Shown: piece by piece, positions 41,128-50,519 of the stretch
Position numbering within the stretch: the first letter of the stretch is position 1
How the letters are laid out: each line of letters opens with the position of its first letter
Assembly (NCBI GenBank): GCA_015709715.1
Contig: CP054184.1
Span: forward strand, 2,217,001-2,281,000
DNA length: 64,000 nt
Direction: 5' to 3'
Source of the DNA: Nitrospira sp.
Lineage (GTDB): Bacteria; Nitrospirota; Nitrospiria; Nitrospirales; Nitrospiraceae
The notes under the pieces: model-generated
Told to the model about the DNA's origin: nothing
What the model saw: only the letters and a program-made list of their open reading frames with translations
Databases searched by the model: none
Position numbers and translations under genes: made by a program

Positions 41128-43101
41128 TTACCCCTCCTTCTGCGCCGCCCGTTCCAACGCCATGACCCGTGACACAAACACATCCTCCAGACTGAGCATG
41201 CGGGGCCGCACCGCCTCGACGGAGAGGCCGGCGCGGGCCAGGATCTCCCGAAGCCGCGCCTCGTCGCGGGACGGATCACGCGAGAGCACATGGATCTTCG
41301 TACCGAAGAGCGCGGCACCGGCGAACCCCGCCGCCGCCATGTGCGCCAGTGCAACCCCCGGCTTGTCGGCGACCACCTCCAGGAGTTGCCCGACTTCCCG
41401 CTCCACCTGTTTTTTGAGGTCCGCCGGTGTCCCCTCGGCCACGATGCGCCCGGCATACATGAGGGCGAGCCGATCACAATGCTCCGCTTCGCTGAGGTAG
41501 TGCGTGGTAATGAGGATCGCGACGCCCTCCTCGCGGGCCAGCCGCGCCAGCGACTCCCAGAACCGCCGGCGGCCGATGGGGTCCACGCCGGACGTCGGTT
41601 CATCGAGAAACAAGACGCGTGGGCTGTGGACGAGCGCGCAACCCAACGCCAGACGTTGCCGCACCCCCATGGGAAGGCGCCCCGCCCGATCATCCTCGTA
41701 TCCGCTCAAGCCCGCCATCTCCACGATCCACTCCATCCGTTGTTGCGCCTGTCGGCGAGCCAAGCCGTAGATCCCGGCAAACAGCCGGATGTTCTCGAGC
41801 ACGGTCAGGTCCAGATAGAGAGAGAAGGCTTGAGACATGTAGCCGATGCGTTCTTTGATCGCACCGCCCGCCGTCCGCATGTCCGCGCCGGCCACGCGTC
41901 CTTCTCCGCCTGTCGGCGGTAAAATGCCGGTCAGCATCTTGATGACGGTCGTCTTGCCGGCGCCGTTCGCGCCCAACAACCCGAAAATTTCGCCCTGCTG
42001 GATCTCGAAGCTGACCCGATCCACCGCTCGGAACGAATCAAAGTCACGACTGAGTTCCTTGGCCTGGACGGCAAGTCCGTCAAACTGTGGCGTGCCCATG
42101 GAGCGAGCCGGTCGGTTCACTCCTCGCGACGCTCTCGCCTGCCCATCCTGCTCTTTCAGGAGCAGCGCCACGACGACATCTTCCAGTTCCGGTTCGTCCG
42201 TGCGGACCTGCGCAACCGGTAAGTTCCCCAGCACGTCGCGGATCCCCGCCACGGCGGCGGCCGGCTGCCGCTCCGGTGTGAACAGGTGCAGCCGGGGTCC
42301 CAAGGACTCCACCTGGGCATACCGGCGTTTCAGGCGGGCGACCGCTTCCAGTTGCGGGGACGATTCGAAGGTGACGACAAGGCCAGGGACCAGCGCTTGC
42401 ACTTCTCCCGGAGTTCCCGAAGCCAGCACCCGTCCATGGGAGAGAAAGGAGAGCCGGTGAAAACGGGCCGCTTCGTCCATGTAGGCGGTCGACACGAGCG
42501 CGGTCATGCCCTTGCCCGCCTGCCATTCCGCAAGAATGGCCCAGAAGTCGCGCCGCGAGACCGGATCGACGCCGGTCGTCGGCTCGTCCAGAATGGCCAG
42601 CTCCGGCTCATGAATCAACGTACAGATCAGGCCGAGCTTTTGCTTCATCCCGCCCGAGAGCTGTTTCATCAGCCGGCCACGAAACCGATCTAAGCGCGTG
42701 ATCGCCAGCAACCGGGCCTTGCGTTCACACAGCTCCGCCTCGGGAACCAGACGGAGTGCGGCAAAAAAGTCGATGTTCTCCTCGACGGAGAGTTCAGGGT
42801 AGAGATTGAGCCCCAGTCCTTGGGGAAGAAATCCGATTCGCCGCTTCACCTGTTCGGCGGCTCGCTCGGAATCCACGAAGGTCCCGAACACTTCGGCGGA
42901 CCCGCCCTCGTACTGCAACACTCCGGCGATCGCCTTCATCACACTGCTCTTGCCCGCGCCATCCGGTCCGATGAGGCCGTAGATCTCACCCCTCTTGACG
43001 GTGAGGTCCAGGCCGTCGACCGCAAGGTGCTGCTTGTAACGCTTGACGAAGCCGGACAATCGGACGGCCACCTCCGGTGACGATGCAGCGGGCCTGGTCA
43101 T
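41128..43101 (-). CDS. Fused double ABC ATPase (YbhF-type exporter)
   Basis: 657 residues with two complete ATPase domains. First: GPDGAGKSSVMKAI (Walker A), LSGGMKQKLGLICTLIHEPE (signature) and LAILDEPTTGVDP (Walker B). Second (from about residue 350): GANGAGKTTVIKMLTG, LPMGVRQRLALGCALVHSPR, where the signature LSGGQ is changed to LPMGV, and VLFLDEPTSGVDP. So ATP hydrolysis may be asymmetric. It drives the two permeases downstream. The start overlaps the stop of the HlyD gene (ATGA). Confidence 0.94.
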   Translation of the reverse strand: MTRPAASSPEVAVRLSGFVKRYKQHLAVDGLDLTVKRGEIYGLIGPDGAGKSSVMKAIAGVLQYEGGSAEVFGTFVDSERAAEQVKRRIGFLPQGLGLNLYPELSVEENIDFFAALRLVPEAELCERKARLLAITRLDRFRGRLMKQLSGGMKQKLGLICTLIHEPELAILDEPTTGVDPVSRRDFWAILAEWQAGKGMTALVSTAYMDEAARFHRLSFLSHGRVLASGTPGEVQALVPGLVVTFESSPQLEAVARLKRRYAQVESLGPRLHLFTPERQPAAAVAGIRDVLGNLPVAQVRTDEPELEDVVVALLLKEQDGQARASRGVNRPARSMGTPQFDGLAVQAKELSRDFDSFRAVDRVSFEIQQGEIFGLLGANGAGKTTVIKMLTGILPPTGGEGRVAGADMRTAGGAIKERIGYMSQAFSLYLDLTVLENIRLFAGIYGLARRQAQQRMEWIVEMAGLSGYEDDRAGRLPMGVRQRLALGCALVHSPRVLFLDEPTSGVDPIGRRRFWESLARLAREEGVAILITTHYLSEAEHCDRLALMYAGRIVAEGTPADLKKQVEREVGQLLEVVADKPGVALAHMAAAGFAGAALFGTKIHVLSRDPSRDEARLREILARAGLSVEAVRPRMLSLEDVFVSRVMALERAAQKEG

Positions 43102-44201
43102 CGGGGCTTCGACCAGGCCACGTCGTCCTTCCAGCGGATCACCGCGTCCGCCGGCAGGCCCGGCGTCAGCCGATGGTCAGGATTCCCGGTGAGATAGAGC
43201 CGAACGGCATAGATCAGTTTGACCCGTTCGTCCGGGGTCTGAACTTCTTTCGGCGTGAATTCCGCTTTCGAGGCGATGTACCGGACCGTCGCCTCGAAGG
43301 GCTCGTCGGGAAAGGCATCCGTATGGATGTGGGCCGGCAAATCCAGACGGACCTTGCCGATTTGGAGTTCCGGGACATAGACCTGCAGGTAGAGGCGGTC
43401 GAGGTCCACCAATTCGAGCAGGGGCGCGCCGGTCGCCACGACTTCTCCGACGTCGACCATGCGGGTCGTCACCGTGCCGTTCGTCGGGGCTACGATCGCC
43501 AGATCGTCGAGGATGCTACGGGCTTCCGCGAGCGCCGCATCCGCTTGGTCGCGTTGCCGTTCGAGCGCCGCCACCTCCGCTTCCTTCGATCGGATTCGCT
43601 CCCGCCCCAATTCGGCCTGGGCGAGTTCCTTGCCGGCTTGGTCGAGGGCAGCTTGCGCCACCGCAATCTCCGTGACCGCGACTTTCCAGCGCGCATCGGC
43701 CTGATCCACATGCTGCTGTGACACCGCCTGCTCCGGAAGCAAGGAATGCACCCGCTCGGCGTCCCGACGGGCTTCATATTCGACGGCTTTCGCCTTCCGA
43801 ATGAGGGCGCGCGCGCTGTCGACTTTGGCGTCCGCCGCTTCGATGCTCAGAGGCACTTCGAGGTTCAGGACCGCCAGCGCGGTATGGGCCGCTTCCACCT
43901 GCGCCATCAAGCTGTCCACCAACCGCGCCGCTTGATCGACCTTCGCCGTCGCTTGGGCATCGTCCAGGCGAATCAGCAGGCTGCCTTTGACGACCTGGCT
44001 CCCTTCGCGCGCCGCCAGCTCGACGACGCGCCCGGGAAACTTGCTGGACACGGTGACATGGTCGCCTTCAATCCGTCCATTGGCTTGAACCAGCCCCTCC
44101 GGGAGGCCGTCCTGCCACACCAGCCGATCAAGGATCACATATCCGGCGATCAGCACCGATGCGAGGACGGCGGCCGCCATCGTGAAGGTACGGATGGTCA
44201 T
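43098..44201 (-). CDS. HlyD-family periplasmic adaptor of the ABC exporter
   Basis: 367 residues. An N-terminal membrane anchor (MAAAVLASVLIAGYVILDRL) is followed by the lipoyl/barrel domain (GRIEGDHVTVSSKFPGRVVE, LAAREGSQVVKGSLLIRLDD), a long coiled-coil hairpin (about residues 95-215) and the return barrel (ATNGTVTTRMVDVGEVVATG without the leading residues). Resembles YbhG/EmrA-type adaptors joining an inner-membrane ABC pump to an outer-membrane channel. No TolC-type gene is present nearby. First gene of the export operon; the Spy-like gene lies 43 bases upstream. Confidence 0.92.
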   Translation of the reverse strand: MTIRTFTMAAAVLASVLIAGYVILDRLVWQDGLPEGLVQANGRIEGDHVTVSSKFPGRVVELAAREGSQVVKGSLLIRLDDAQATAKVDQAARLVDSLMAQVEAAHTALAVLNLEVPLSIEAADAKVDSARALIRKAKAVEYEARRDAERVHSLLPEQAVSQQHVDQADARWKVAVTEIAVAQAALDQAGKELAQAELGRERIRSKEAEVAALERQRDQADAALAEARSILDDLAIVAPTNGTVTTRMVDVGEVVATGAPLLELVDLDRLYLQVYVPELQIGKVRLDLPAHIHTDAFPDEPFEATVRYIASKAEFTPKEVQTPDERVKLIYAVRLYLTGNPDHRLTPGLPADAVIRWKDDVAWSKPR

Positions 44202-44244
44202 TCGTCGTGGATGGCGGACGTGAGCCCACCATCCTCCTCACGAC

Positions 44245-44685
44245 TCAATGATCCCCGTACCGGTCCATCCATTTGCGGAGGTGCTCCACTGCTTCAGCCT
44301 TCTGTTCCGGCCGGAGAGTCGCATGCCAGTCCGCCAGCTTAGGCAACACGCGCTGCATCAGGCGGGTCTGTCCCGCTTGGTGCTGCTCGAACAGCCGGGT
44401 CAGTTTGGCCTGATCCAGCCGCTCACTTTGCACCTGAGCGATGACCTCTTCCATGGTCGCCTTGCGTTCTTGCTCCGACTCGGCGCGGGCGGCCAACACT
44501 TCATTCTTCACGGCGGCCAGCTTGGCCTTCTGCTGTTCATCCAGGTCCAGATGTTTAGCAATCTTGCCCGTCATCGAGTCGGCCCGCTCCGCCGGCGTAT
44601 AGTGACGATGGCACCCGGCGCCGACCAACGCCCCGGCCAGAATCAATGCCCCGATCGCAACTCGAACCGTGTGCTGCATCTTCAT
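44245..44685 (-). CDS. Spy/CpxP-like periplasmic lipoprotein
   Basis: 146 residues from the ATG at 44685 (AAGGAGG upstream). Lipoprotein signal with lipobox GAGC (about Cys23), then an all-helical domain with the pair of LTxxQ-like motifs typical of Spy/CpxP: KHLDLDEQQKAKLAAVKNEV and LRPEQKAEAVEHLRKWMDRY. These proteins are envelope-stress chaperones or metal-stress sensors. It lies between a GAF-sigma54 activator gene and the export operon, suggesting a stress-responsive export locus. Confidence 0.85.
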   Translation of the reverse strand: MKMQHTVRVAIGALILAGALVGAGCHRHYTPAERADSMTGKIAKHLDLDEQQKAKLAAVKNEVLAARAESEQERKATMEEVIAQVQSERLDQAKLTRLFEQHQAGQTRLMQRVLPKLADWHATLRPEQKAEAVEHLRKWMDRYGDH

Positions 44686-44781
44686 GCTGCCCTCCTTGGT
44701 GATGGGTGTGAGAGCCGAGCGGCTCGTTCTCTTCACATTCAATCAGTAATCGACACGACATGGTAGGGGAGCGTCCACCCG

Positions 44782-46863
44782 TTATTCCCTGGGGCGGGAG
44801 AGACCGAGCTTCTTGATTTTCGAGGTGAGGGTCGTGCGTTTCAGGCCCAAGCGAGCCGCCGCGCCGTCCGGCCCGCCGATCACCCACTGTGCCTCGCGCA
44901 AGACACGCAGGATCTGCTCCCGTTCCGCATCCTGCAAGGTGGTGCTCGGTGCCGCAACCAGCCGCGCTTCCAGCTTCAGCTCCTGGAGCGGCACCTGGAG
45001 TTGAGTCCCCTGGGTAAGGATGACCGCGCGCTCGATCAGATTTTCCAATTCACGGATGTTGCCCGGCCACGCATAACGCGACAACGCCTCCAGGGTCGGG
45101 GCGGGAATCGATTCGATCGGCTTCTTCATGCGCGCGGCATAGTGCTGCGTGAAATACCGCACGAGCATCGGAATATCCTCTCGCCGGTCGCGCAGCGGCG
45201 GCATCGTGACCGGGAACACGTTCAGCCGATAGTACAGATCGCTTCGAAACCGGCCCTCTTCGACCAGCTTCGCCAGGTCCCGGTTCGTGGCAGCCACCAG
45301 CCGGATGTCCACGCGGATCGTGCGGGTGCTCCCGAGCCGCTCGAACTCCTGCTCCTGGAGCACGCGGAGCAGCTTCGACTGCAGCTCCAGCGGGATCTCG
45401 CCCACTTCGTCGAGAAAGATCGTGCCCTCGTGGGCCAACTCGAAGCGGCCGATCTTTTGGGAAATGGCCCCCGTGAAGGCGCCCCGCTCGTGGCCGAACA
45501 GCTCACTCTCCAACAGGCCGGTCGGAATGGCTGCGCAGTTGAGCTTCACAAAGGTGCGCTGCCGGCGGCCGCTGAGCCGATGGATGGCCCGGGCGATGAG
45601 TTCCTTTCCGGTCCCGGTTTCGCCCTGGATCAACACGGTGGCGTCGGTCGGCGCCACGATCTCTACCTGCCCCAACACCTGCTTGAGTACACGGCTTTCG
45701 CCGATGATGTCGTCGAAGCCATATTCCAGACGAATCTCTTCTTCGAGGTAGAGCTTCTCTTCGGTCAAGCGGTCCTTGAGCGCCCTGATCTCCTGATAGG
45801 CTAACGCGTTCTCAACGGCAAGGGCGACCTGCCCGGCCACCTGGCTCAAGAACTCGACATCTTGCGCGCTGAAGGCATGCTCTTGGCGGCTGGCCAGATT
45901 CAAACAGCCGATCACCCGGTCGCGCGACAAGAGGGGCAGCGAGCAGATGGAACCGAACCCCTTCTCGACCAGCAGACGGAGCACGGCGTGCGCAAAGGTT
46001 TCCAGCTCCTGACGCTCGTTGACCACCACGGGGCGTTTCCGCTGCAGGGCCAGACCGGCCGGAGAATCGCTCACGTCCGTGACCACGCCCTCGGCCAGCG
46101 CCCCTTGATTGTCGGGAAAATCCAAGGCGTGAAGGCGCACACGTTGCGTGTCGCCGTCGCAGAGAACCAGGCTGGCATATTCTTGCGACACCATCTCGCG
46201 CAGGCACAGGCTCACCGCCTTGAATACCTCGCGCAGATCCAACGTAGACGCCATCGTGTTGGTCATACGCAGCAACAGTCCGAAGCGATCCCGCTGCCGC
46301 TCCACGTCCCGTTGCGACGCGGCCGCCGCCTCGCGGTTGAGGACATTCTCGACGGCCACCGCCACCTGCCGTCCGACCTGCTGCATCAATTCCAAATCCG
46401 ACGTCCGGTACACATCCTTCTCCAGGCTCGAGAATTCCAACGCACCCAAGCGGCGGACCGCCGAGGTCAAGGGCACCAGGCAACAGGACTGAACCCCGTC
46501 TTCCCGCATCAGGCCGATGACCTCCGGCCAACGCTGCTCCTTCGTCAGATCGTTAAGCAACAGCGGCTCCTGCGTGGCCCAGACCAAGCCGGCCGGAGTT
46601 TCGTCGGGCGGACGTTCCTGGCCGCCGATGATGTCCGCCGGCACATTGGCCTGCAGCACATGGAGCCGCATGACCCCACGCTGGAGATCGTGCAGCGAGA
46701 GCCCGACGAAATTGACCGGCACGACCGACGGCAGCAACCGCGCGAGATCCTGCGTCAGCGCGGCCAAGTCGGAGTGGCTGGCGATCGCCTCCGCTACGCG
46801 CAACAGGGCGCGATACCGTTCGAGGTTGAGCTGATCCGTCTGCGTCGGCGGTGGGTGAGTCAT
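44782..46863 (-). CDS. Sigma-54-dependent transcriptional activator with GAF domains
   Basis: 693 residues from the ATG at 46863; the frame extends to 47034 but the family start ([20 protein letters not shown]) is here. Two GAF domains (about residues 30-180 and 215-360) are followed by the AAA+ domain: [20 protein letters not shown] (Walker A), GAFTGA loop in [40 protein letters not shown] (Walker B), and a C-terminal Fis-type HTH ([20 protein letters not shown]). FhlA-like. The GAF ligands are unknown. It precedes the Spy-like gene and the export operon and probably activates them from a -24/-12 promoter, although I did not find a clear one by eye. Confidence 0.93.
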   Translation of the reverse strand: MTHPPPTQTDQLNLERYRALLRVAEAIASHSDLAALTQDLARLLPSVVPVNFVGLSLHDLQRGVMRLHVLQANVPADIIGGQERPPDETPAGLVWATQEPLLLNDLTKEQRWPEVIGLMREDGVQSCCLVPLTSAVRRLGALEFSSLEKDVYRTSDLELMQQVGRQVAVAVENVLNREAAAASQRDVERQRDRFGLLLRMTNTMASTLDLREVFKAVSLCLREMVSQEYASLVLCDGDTQRVRLHALDFPDNQGALAEGVVTDVSDSPAGLALQRKRPVVVNERQELETFAHAVLRLLVEKGFGSICSLPLLSRDRVIGCLNLASRQEHAFSAQDVEFLSQVAGQVALAVENALAYQEIRALKDRLTEEKLYLEEEIRLEYGFDDIIGESRVLKQVLGQVEIVAPTDATVLIQGETGTGKELIARAIHRLSGRRQRTFVKLNCAAIPTGLLESELFGHERGAFTGAISQKIGRFELAHEGTIFLDEVGEIPLELQSKLLRVLQEQEFERLGSTRTIRVDIRLVAATNRDLAKLVEEGRFRSDLYYRLNVFPVTMPPLRDRREDIPMLVRYFTQHYAARMKKPIESIPAPTLEALSRYAWPGNIRELENLIERAVILTQGTQLQVPLQELKLEARLVAAPSTTLQDAEREQILRVLREAQWVIGGPDGAAARLGLKRTTLTSKIKKLGLSRPRE

Positions 46864-46975
46864 GCGCGGCCTAGTATGCCCGGAGCCCGAGCCGGGCGCA
46901 ACGCCGCCCGTTTGCCCCGCTTCGACATTTCCTACCCTGTCACGTATACTGCTTCGCCGGAGTGGAGATGCTTCC

Positions 46976-47401
46976 ATGAACAGTGCGACGATCGTGCGAT
47001 TTCTGCGGGAGCACATTCCCGACCTCGTGGCCATCTACCAGTTCGGCTCACAGGTCCGAGGCGATGCGACCCCGGACAGCGACATTGACCTCGCCATCCT
47101 TGCCAAGCGGACGCTTCCCAGTGAGCGGCTCTTCGAATTGGGTCAAGAACTCGCCGCTCGACTTGGTCGAGATGTGGACCTGCTCGATCTCAAGCGAGCC
47201 TCCACGGTCATGCGTGCACAGGTCCTTGCCACCGGCCGCATCCTCGACAGCAGAGAGGGCTCCGCTCGGGCTGAATTTGAAATGTACGCCTACTCCGACT
47301 ATGCAAGGCTGAACGAAGAACGGAGGCAACCTGTTCGACAATCAAACCAAGCAGGATGCGATCGTGCTCAATCTGCAGCGTGCCTGCGAGACCGCCATTG
47401 A
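46976..47401 (+). CDS. mntA: MntA-type nucleotidyltransferase antitoxin
   Basis: 141 residues from the ATG at 46976 (GGAG 8 bases upstream). Minimal nucleotidyltransferase: YQFGSQVRGDATPDSDIDLA gives the GSx10DxD motif, followed by LGRDVDLLDLKRASTVMRAQ and the tail ARAEFEMYAYSDYARLNEER. It should AMPylate and neutralise the HepT RNase encoded next. After LNEERR the frame runs on (QPVRQSNQAGCDRAQSAA) into sequence that belongs to hepT in another frame, so the natural C-terminus seems lost in a deletion of about 130 bases. Confidence 0.88.
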   Translation: MNSATIVRFLREHIPDLVAIYQFGSQVRGDATPDSDIDLAILAKRTLPSERLFELGQELAARLGRDVDLLDLKRASTVMRAQVLATGRILDSREGSARAEFEMYAYSDYARLNEERRQPVRQSNQAGCDRAQSAACLRDRH

Positions 47402-47654
47402 TCTCGCCATGTATGTGATCAGGCGTAACGGGTTGGGACTTCCGCAGGAAAGCAGAAAGGCGTTTGGCTTGCTAGAGAAAGCGGGACTGCTCCCGGCCGA
47501 GTTGGCGAACCGATTCCAGCGAATGGTCGGCTTCCGCAACGTCGCTGTTCATGACTACACCAGCCTAAACCTGGAGATCCTCAATACGATCATCACCACT
47601 CACCTCGACAACTTTCGCCGATTCTCATCCACCATCGTCAAGGCCTGCGCGTAG
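47364..47654 (+). CDS. hepT: HepT-type HEPN toxin, N-terminally truncated
   Basis: 96 residues from GTG at 47364, preceded by AGGA at 8 bases. Homology begins further upstream in frame (NLFDNQTKQDAI from about 47328) but no start exists there before a TGA at 47310. HepT proteins are about 140 residues, so some 40 are missing. The catalytic RNase motif is intact: FRNVAVHDYTSLN gives the RX4HXY sequence, whose Tyr is the site modified by MntA. The first helix of the HEPN fold is lacking, so activity is uncertain. Converges on the NDH-2 gene with a 17-base overlap. Confidence 0.75.
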   Translation: MLNLQRACETAIDLAMYVIRRNGLGLPQESRKAFGLLEKAGLLPAELANRFQRMVGFRNVAVHDYTSLNLEILNTIITTHLDNFRRFSSTIVKACA

Positions 47655-48939
47655 CGGGGAAGGCGCGTTTGGCCTCCGTCCGCTGAAAATCGGTGATGAG
47701 GGGACTGCTGCCCTTGCGCGTGACATAGGCCCAGATCCACTGCAGCATCACGGTGATGCGATTCCGGAAGCCAATCAGCAAGAACACGTGCACCACCGAC
47801 CAAAGCAACCAGGCCGGTATGCCGGAGAGGTGCCATCGACCGAACTCCGCCACCGCGCGGTGGTGGCCGATCGTCGCCATGCTACCCCGATCCACGTACC
47901 GAAAGGGTTCGCGTGGCCGCCCTTGGAGATCGTTCAGGATGTTGCGCGCCGCCTGTTGCCCCTGCTGCAAAGCCGCGGCAGCTAGGCCCGGCACCGACCT
48001 GCCGTTCGCGTCGACGAGCGCCGCCATGTCGCCGATGACGAACACTTCGCGATGGCCCGGCAGGCTGAGGTCCTGCTCGATGGGCACCCGCCCCGAACGA
48101 TCCGTGGCTACTCCCACTGTCTTCGCGAGCGGGGAGGGCGCAACCCCGGTCGCCCAAATCGTCACGTCCGTGGCAATCCACTCGTCCCGTACCTTGATCC
48201 GACCCGGTTCCACGGCTCGCACGAGGCTGTCGGTGCAGACTTCGACGCCCAGCTGCTCCAGTTGTTCGGCAGCCTTGCGTGACGAATCGTCCGAATAGGC
48301 CCCGAGAATGCGTGAGGCGCCCTCGTACAGGCGGACACGTGCCTGCATCGTGTCGATGGCCTTGAAATCCTTGGCCAGCGCCAACCGCGCGAGGTCGGCG
48401 ATGGCTCCGGCCAATTCCACACCGGTCGGCCCCCCGCCGATGACGGCAAAACTCAACGGCTCGTGCCGTCCCGTGAGCTGCGCCTTCCGTTCCGCCCGCT
48501 CGAACGCCAGGAGCAAACGGCTTCGGATTTCGACCGCATCTTCGATCGTCTTGAGGCCCGGCGCATCGGCCTCCCATTCGTCATGGCCGAAGTAGGCATG
48601 GCGGGCTCCGGCGGCGAGAATGAGATAGTCATAGGCCACCGCCGCGCCGTCGTTGAGTTGCACGTTGCGGGCAGCGAGGTCGATCCCGACCACCTCGCCC
48701 AGGATGGTGTGCAGGTTGCGCGCCGGCTGCAGGATGCGGCGCAACGAGGAGGCGATTTCGCCGGGAGACAGCACGCCTAGCGCCACCTGGTAGAGCAGGG
48801 GTTGAAAGGTGTGATGGTTCTTGCGGTCGATCAGGGTGACGGCCACCGCCTTATTCGACAGGCCTTTGGCCGCATAGAGCCCTCCGAACCCCCCGCCGAC
48901 GATGACGACCCTCGGAATCTGCGCACCACGTATAGGCAT
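47638..48939 (-). CDS. ndh: Type II NADH dehydrogenase (NDH-2)
   Basis: 433 residues from the ATG at 48939. Two Rossmann motifs: RVVIVGGGFGGLYAAKGLSN (FAD) and FAVIGGGPTGVELAGAIADL (NADH); FQPLLYQVALGVLSPGEIAS is the substrate-quinone region signature and TIWATGVAPSPLAK and VFVIGDMAAL are family blocks. The C-terminus has a hydrophobic hairpin (AWLLWSVVHVFLLIGFRNRI) that anchors it to the membrane. It passes electrons from NADH to quinone without pumping protons. Confidence 0.93.
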   Translation of the reverse strand: MPIRGAQIPRVVIVGGGFGGLYAAKGLSNKAVAVTLIDRKNHHTFQPLLYQVALGVLSPGEIASSLRRILQPARNLHTILGEVVGIDLAARNVQLNDGAAVAYDYLILAAGARHAYFGHDEWEADAPGLKTIEDAVEIRSRLLLAFERAERKAQLTGRHEPLSFAVIGGGPTGVELAGAIADLARLALAKDFKAIDTMQARVRLYEGASRILGAYSDDSSRKAAEQLEQLGVEVCTDSLVRAVEPGRIKVRDEWIATDVTIWATGVAPSPLAKTVGVATDRSGRVPIEQDLSLPGHREVFVIGDMAALVDANGRSVPGLAAAALQQGQQAARNILNDLQGRPREPFRYVDRGSMATIGHHRAVAEFGRWHLSGIPAWLLWSVVHVFLLIGFRNRITVMLQWIWAYVTRKGSSPLITDFQRTEAKRAFPATRRP

Positions 48940-48958
48940 GTTCCCAATGCGCCGAGCC

Positions 48959-49600
48959 TCAATACCCCACCGTGAAGCGCTGCCGGACATGTGTTGGTCT
49001 CTCCACCTCATCGATCATCGCCATCGCATAATCCTGGGTCGAGATGCGGCTCGTTCCGTTCGTATCCACCAGCATCTGATCCTTCCCGAGCCGGAACCTC
49101 CCGGTACGGGGTCCTGGCGACAGGTCGGCAGACGGGGAGAGAAACGACCAGTCAAGGCCAGATTCCTGGCGTAGCATGTTCAGGGCCTCTCGGGTGGCGA
49201 GCGCGCCCTGTTTATACTCGGCGGGAAAACCCGGCAGATCCAAGGCCTGAATGCCCGGCTTCACTTCCAGGCTGCCGGCGCCCCCTACGAATAACAATCG
49301 CTTCACGCCGGCCCTTTTCACACCATCGATGATGGCTTGCGTGCCCTTTACCTGAAGATTGTAGATGTCCGCATTGCCCCAGCCCGGATTGAAGGCGCTG
49401 ATCACGGCATCATGGCCCGCAACCAAACGGGCCACGCCGTCAACATTGTAGACATCTCCTTTCCGGGAGTGCAGCTTCGCATGCGGTTGCAACTTCTCGG
49501 GGTCACGAACGATGGCCGTGACCTCATGGCCGCGATCCAAGGCTTCTTTCAATATGGCCGAGCCTACAAACCCACTGGCGCCGATCAATACGATTTTCAT
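48959..49600 (-). CDS. NmrA-like NAD(P)-binding protein (atypical SDR)
   Basis: 213 residues: MKIVLIGASGFVGSAILKEA (GxxGxxG), VTAIVRDPEKLQPHAKLHSR, VAGHDAVISAFNPGWG and VKRLLFVGGAGSLEVKPGIQ. This is the YwnB/NmrA-type fold of small NAD(P)-sensing or reducing proteins. Without a clear YxxxK pair it may be a redox sensor rather than an enzyme. The ribosome site AGAGGTTCC precedes the ATG. It lies 19 bases upstream of the NDH-2 gene. Confidence 0.88.
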   Translation of the reverse strand: MKIVLIGASGFVGSAILKEALDRGHEVTAIVRDPEKLQPHAKLHSRKGDVYNVDGVARLVAGHDAVISAFNPGWGNADIYNLQVKGTQAIIDGVKRAGVKRLLFVGGAGSLEVKPGIQALDLPGFPAEYKQGALATREALNMLRQESGLDWSFLSPSADLSPGPRTGRFRLGKDQMLVDTNGTSRISTQDYAMAMIDEVERPTHVRQRFTVGY

Positions 49601-49639
49601 AGGAACCTCTTGCTCTCCATCGAATCTCCTGCCTGGTCT

Positions 49640-50164
49640 TTAATGCCCGCCACCGCCGATGTCGGCCCCGTGCATATCGATGACCATTCCCGCTTCATTC
49701 AGTTCAACAGTGATCAATTCGCCCTCTGCCATTCCCTTTGTCTTCTGTCTTTCTTCCGCCAGCGGAAACACTTGCTCGCCATCCGGCGTTTGCAGCTTAA
49801 TCTGCCTTTTCATCCGACCGACGTGGATGAGTTTACCGGTTATGTATCGATGTGTTCCTTCCTTCCCCTTGAGGTGCATGTCGATAATGTAATTGTTCTC
49901 ATCCAACACCACGATGAGTTCATCCCCCGCTTTGAACGGCTCCTGCCCGTGGCGTCGAGCCATGTTTTCATTGAGTTGGTGTGTCGCTCCCTTCGGTGTC
50001 GTCACCACGAACACCCCGGCCTTTTTCGTGACCACGCTGGTGAACTGCGTGTGGCCTCGTGCAAGATCCTCTGCCCCAGTCGCCGCGTCGCCGCCGACTG
50101 GGGCGACGAGACATGTGTCGAGAACCGTCGACCACGCGAGTTGCGGGAATCTACCACGAAGCAT
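49640..50164 (-). CDS. Unknown protein with an internal duplication
   Basis: 174 residues, start with GAGGAGGG upstream. I do not recognise it. After a poorly defined N-terminus (residues 1-45, perhaps a weak export signal), two similar beta-rich repeats follow: one ends FKAGDELIVVLDENNYIIDM (about residues 75-95) and the other MAEGELITVELNEAGMVIDM (about 148-167). The tail is glycine/histidine rich (GADIGGGGH). Repeats of this type look like small OB or PRC-like barrels. It is 39 bases upstream of the NmrA-like gene on the same strand. Confidence 0.7.
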   Translation of the reverse strand: MLRGRFPQLAWSTVLDTCLVAPVGGDAATGAEDLARGHTQFTSVVTKKAGVFVVTTPKGATHQLNENMARRHGQEPFKAGDELIVVLDENNYIIDMHLKGKEGTHRYITGKLIHVGRMKRQIKLQTPDGEQVFPLAEERQKTKGMAEGELITVELNEAGMVIDMHGADIGGGGH

Positions 50165-50519
50165 GAACCCTCCTCTGTTGGTTACCGGTGATTACCGATT
50201 TCGCTCCCATAGCCTGGCGGAACAAAGGCAACATCGGCATTTCCGGAATCCGCCTTTCAGGATGTGAGTTCGGCCTTCAGGCAGTGCTTCGGCGGCTTTC
50301 CCATACCCCGTCGAAACGCTCACAACATCGCGAATAGCGAACGACGAATGCCTGATGACAATTCTTTCCGGAACCTCCCGCTTCAGCATTGGGCGTGTCC
50401 ATGTGCGAATAACGGCAGGCCCGCGCCGCTCGTGTAACGTCGCGGTTCCTTCCATCTGCTATACCCATCCTACTCCTCCGAATTTTTGACTGCTACACGG
50501 GCGATTCAGCATATGTGAC
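50165..50519. other. Gap of about 355 bases with no gene recognised
   Basis: Open frames here give no recognisable protein and have no ribosome site. Composition is slightly lower in GC than the neighbours. The stretch lies between the internally repeated protein gene and a P-type ATPase fragment and is probably degraded sequence from that ATPase locus. Confidence 0.5.

Noticed and set aside
45862-47088. Plus-strand open frame of 408 codons opposite the sigma-54 activator
   Set aside because: Antisense shadow; the activator on the minus strand has every AAA+ motif.
50192-50455. Minus-strand ORF of 87 codons between the repeated protein and the ATPase fragment
   Set aside because: No ribosome site, no domain, odd composition; more likely degraded sequence.
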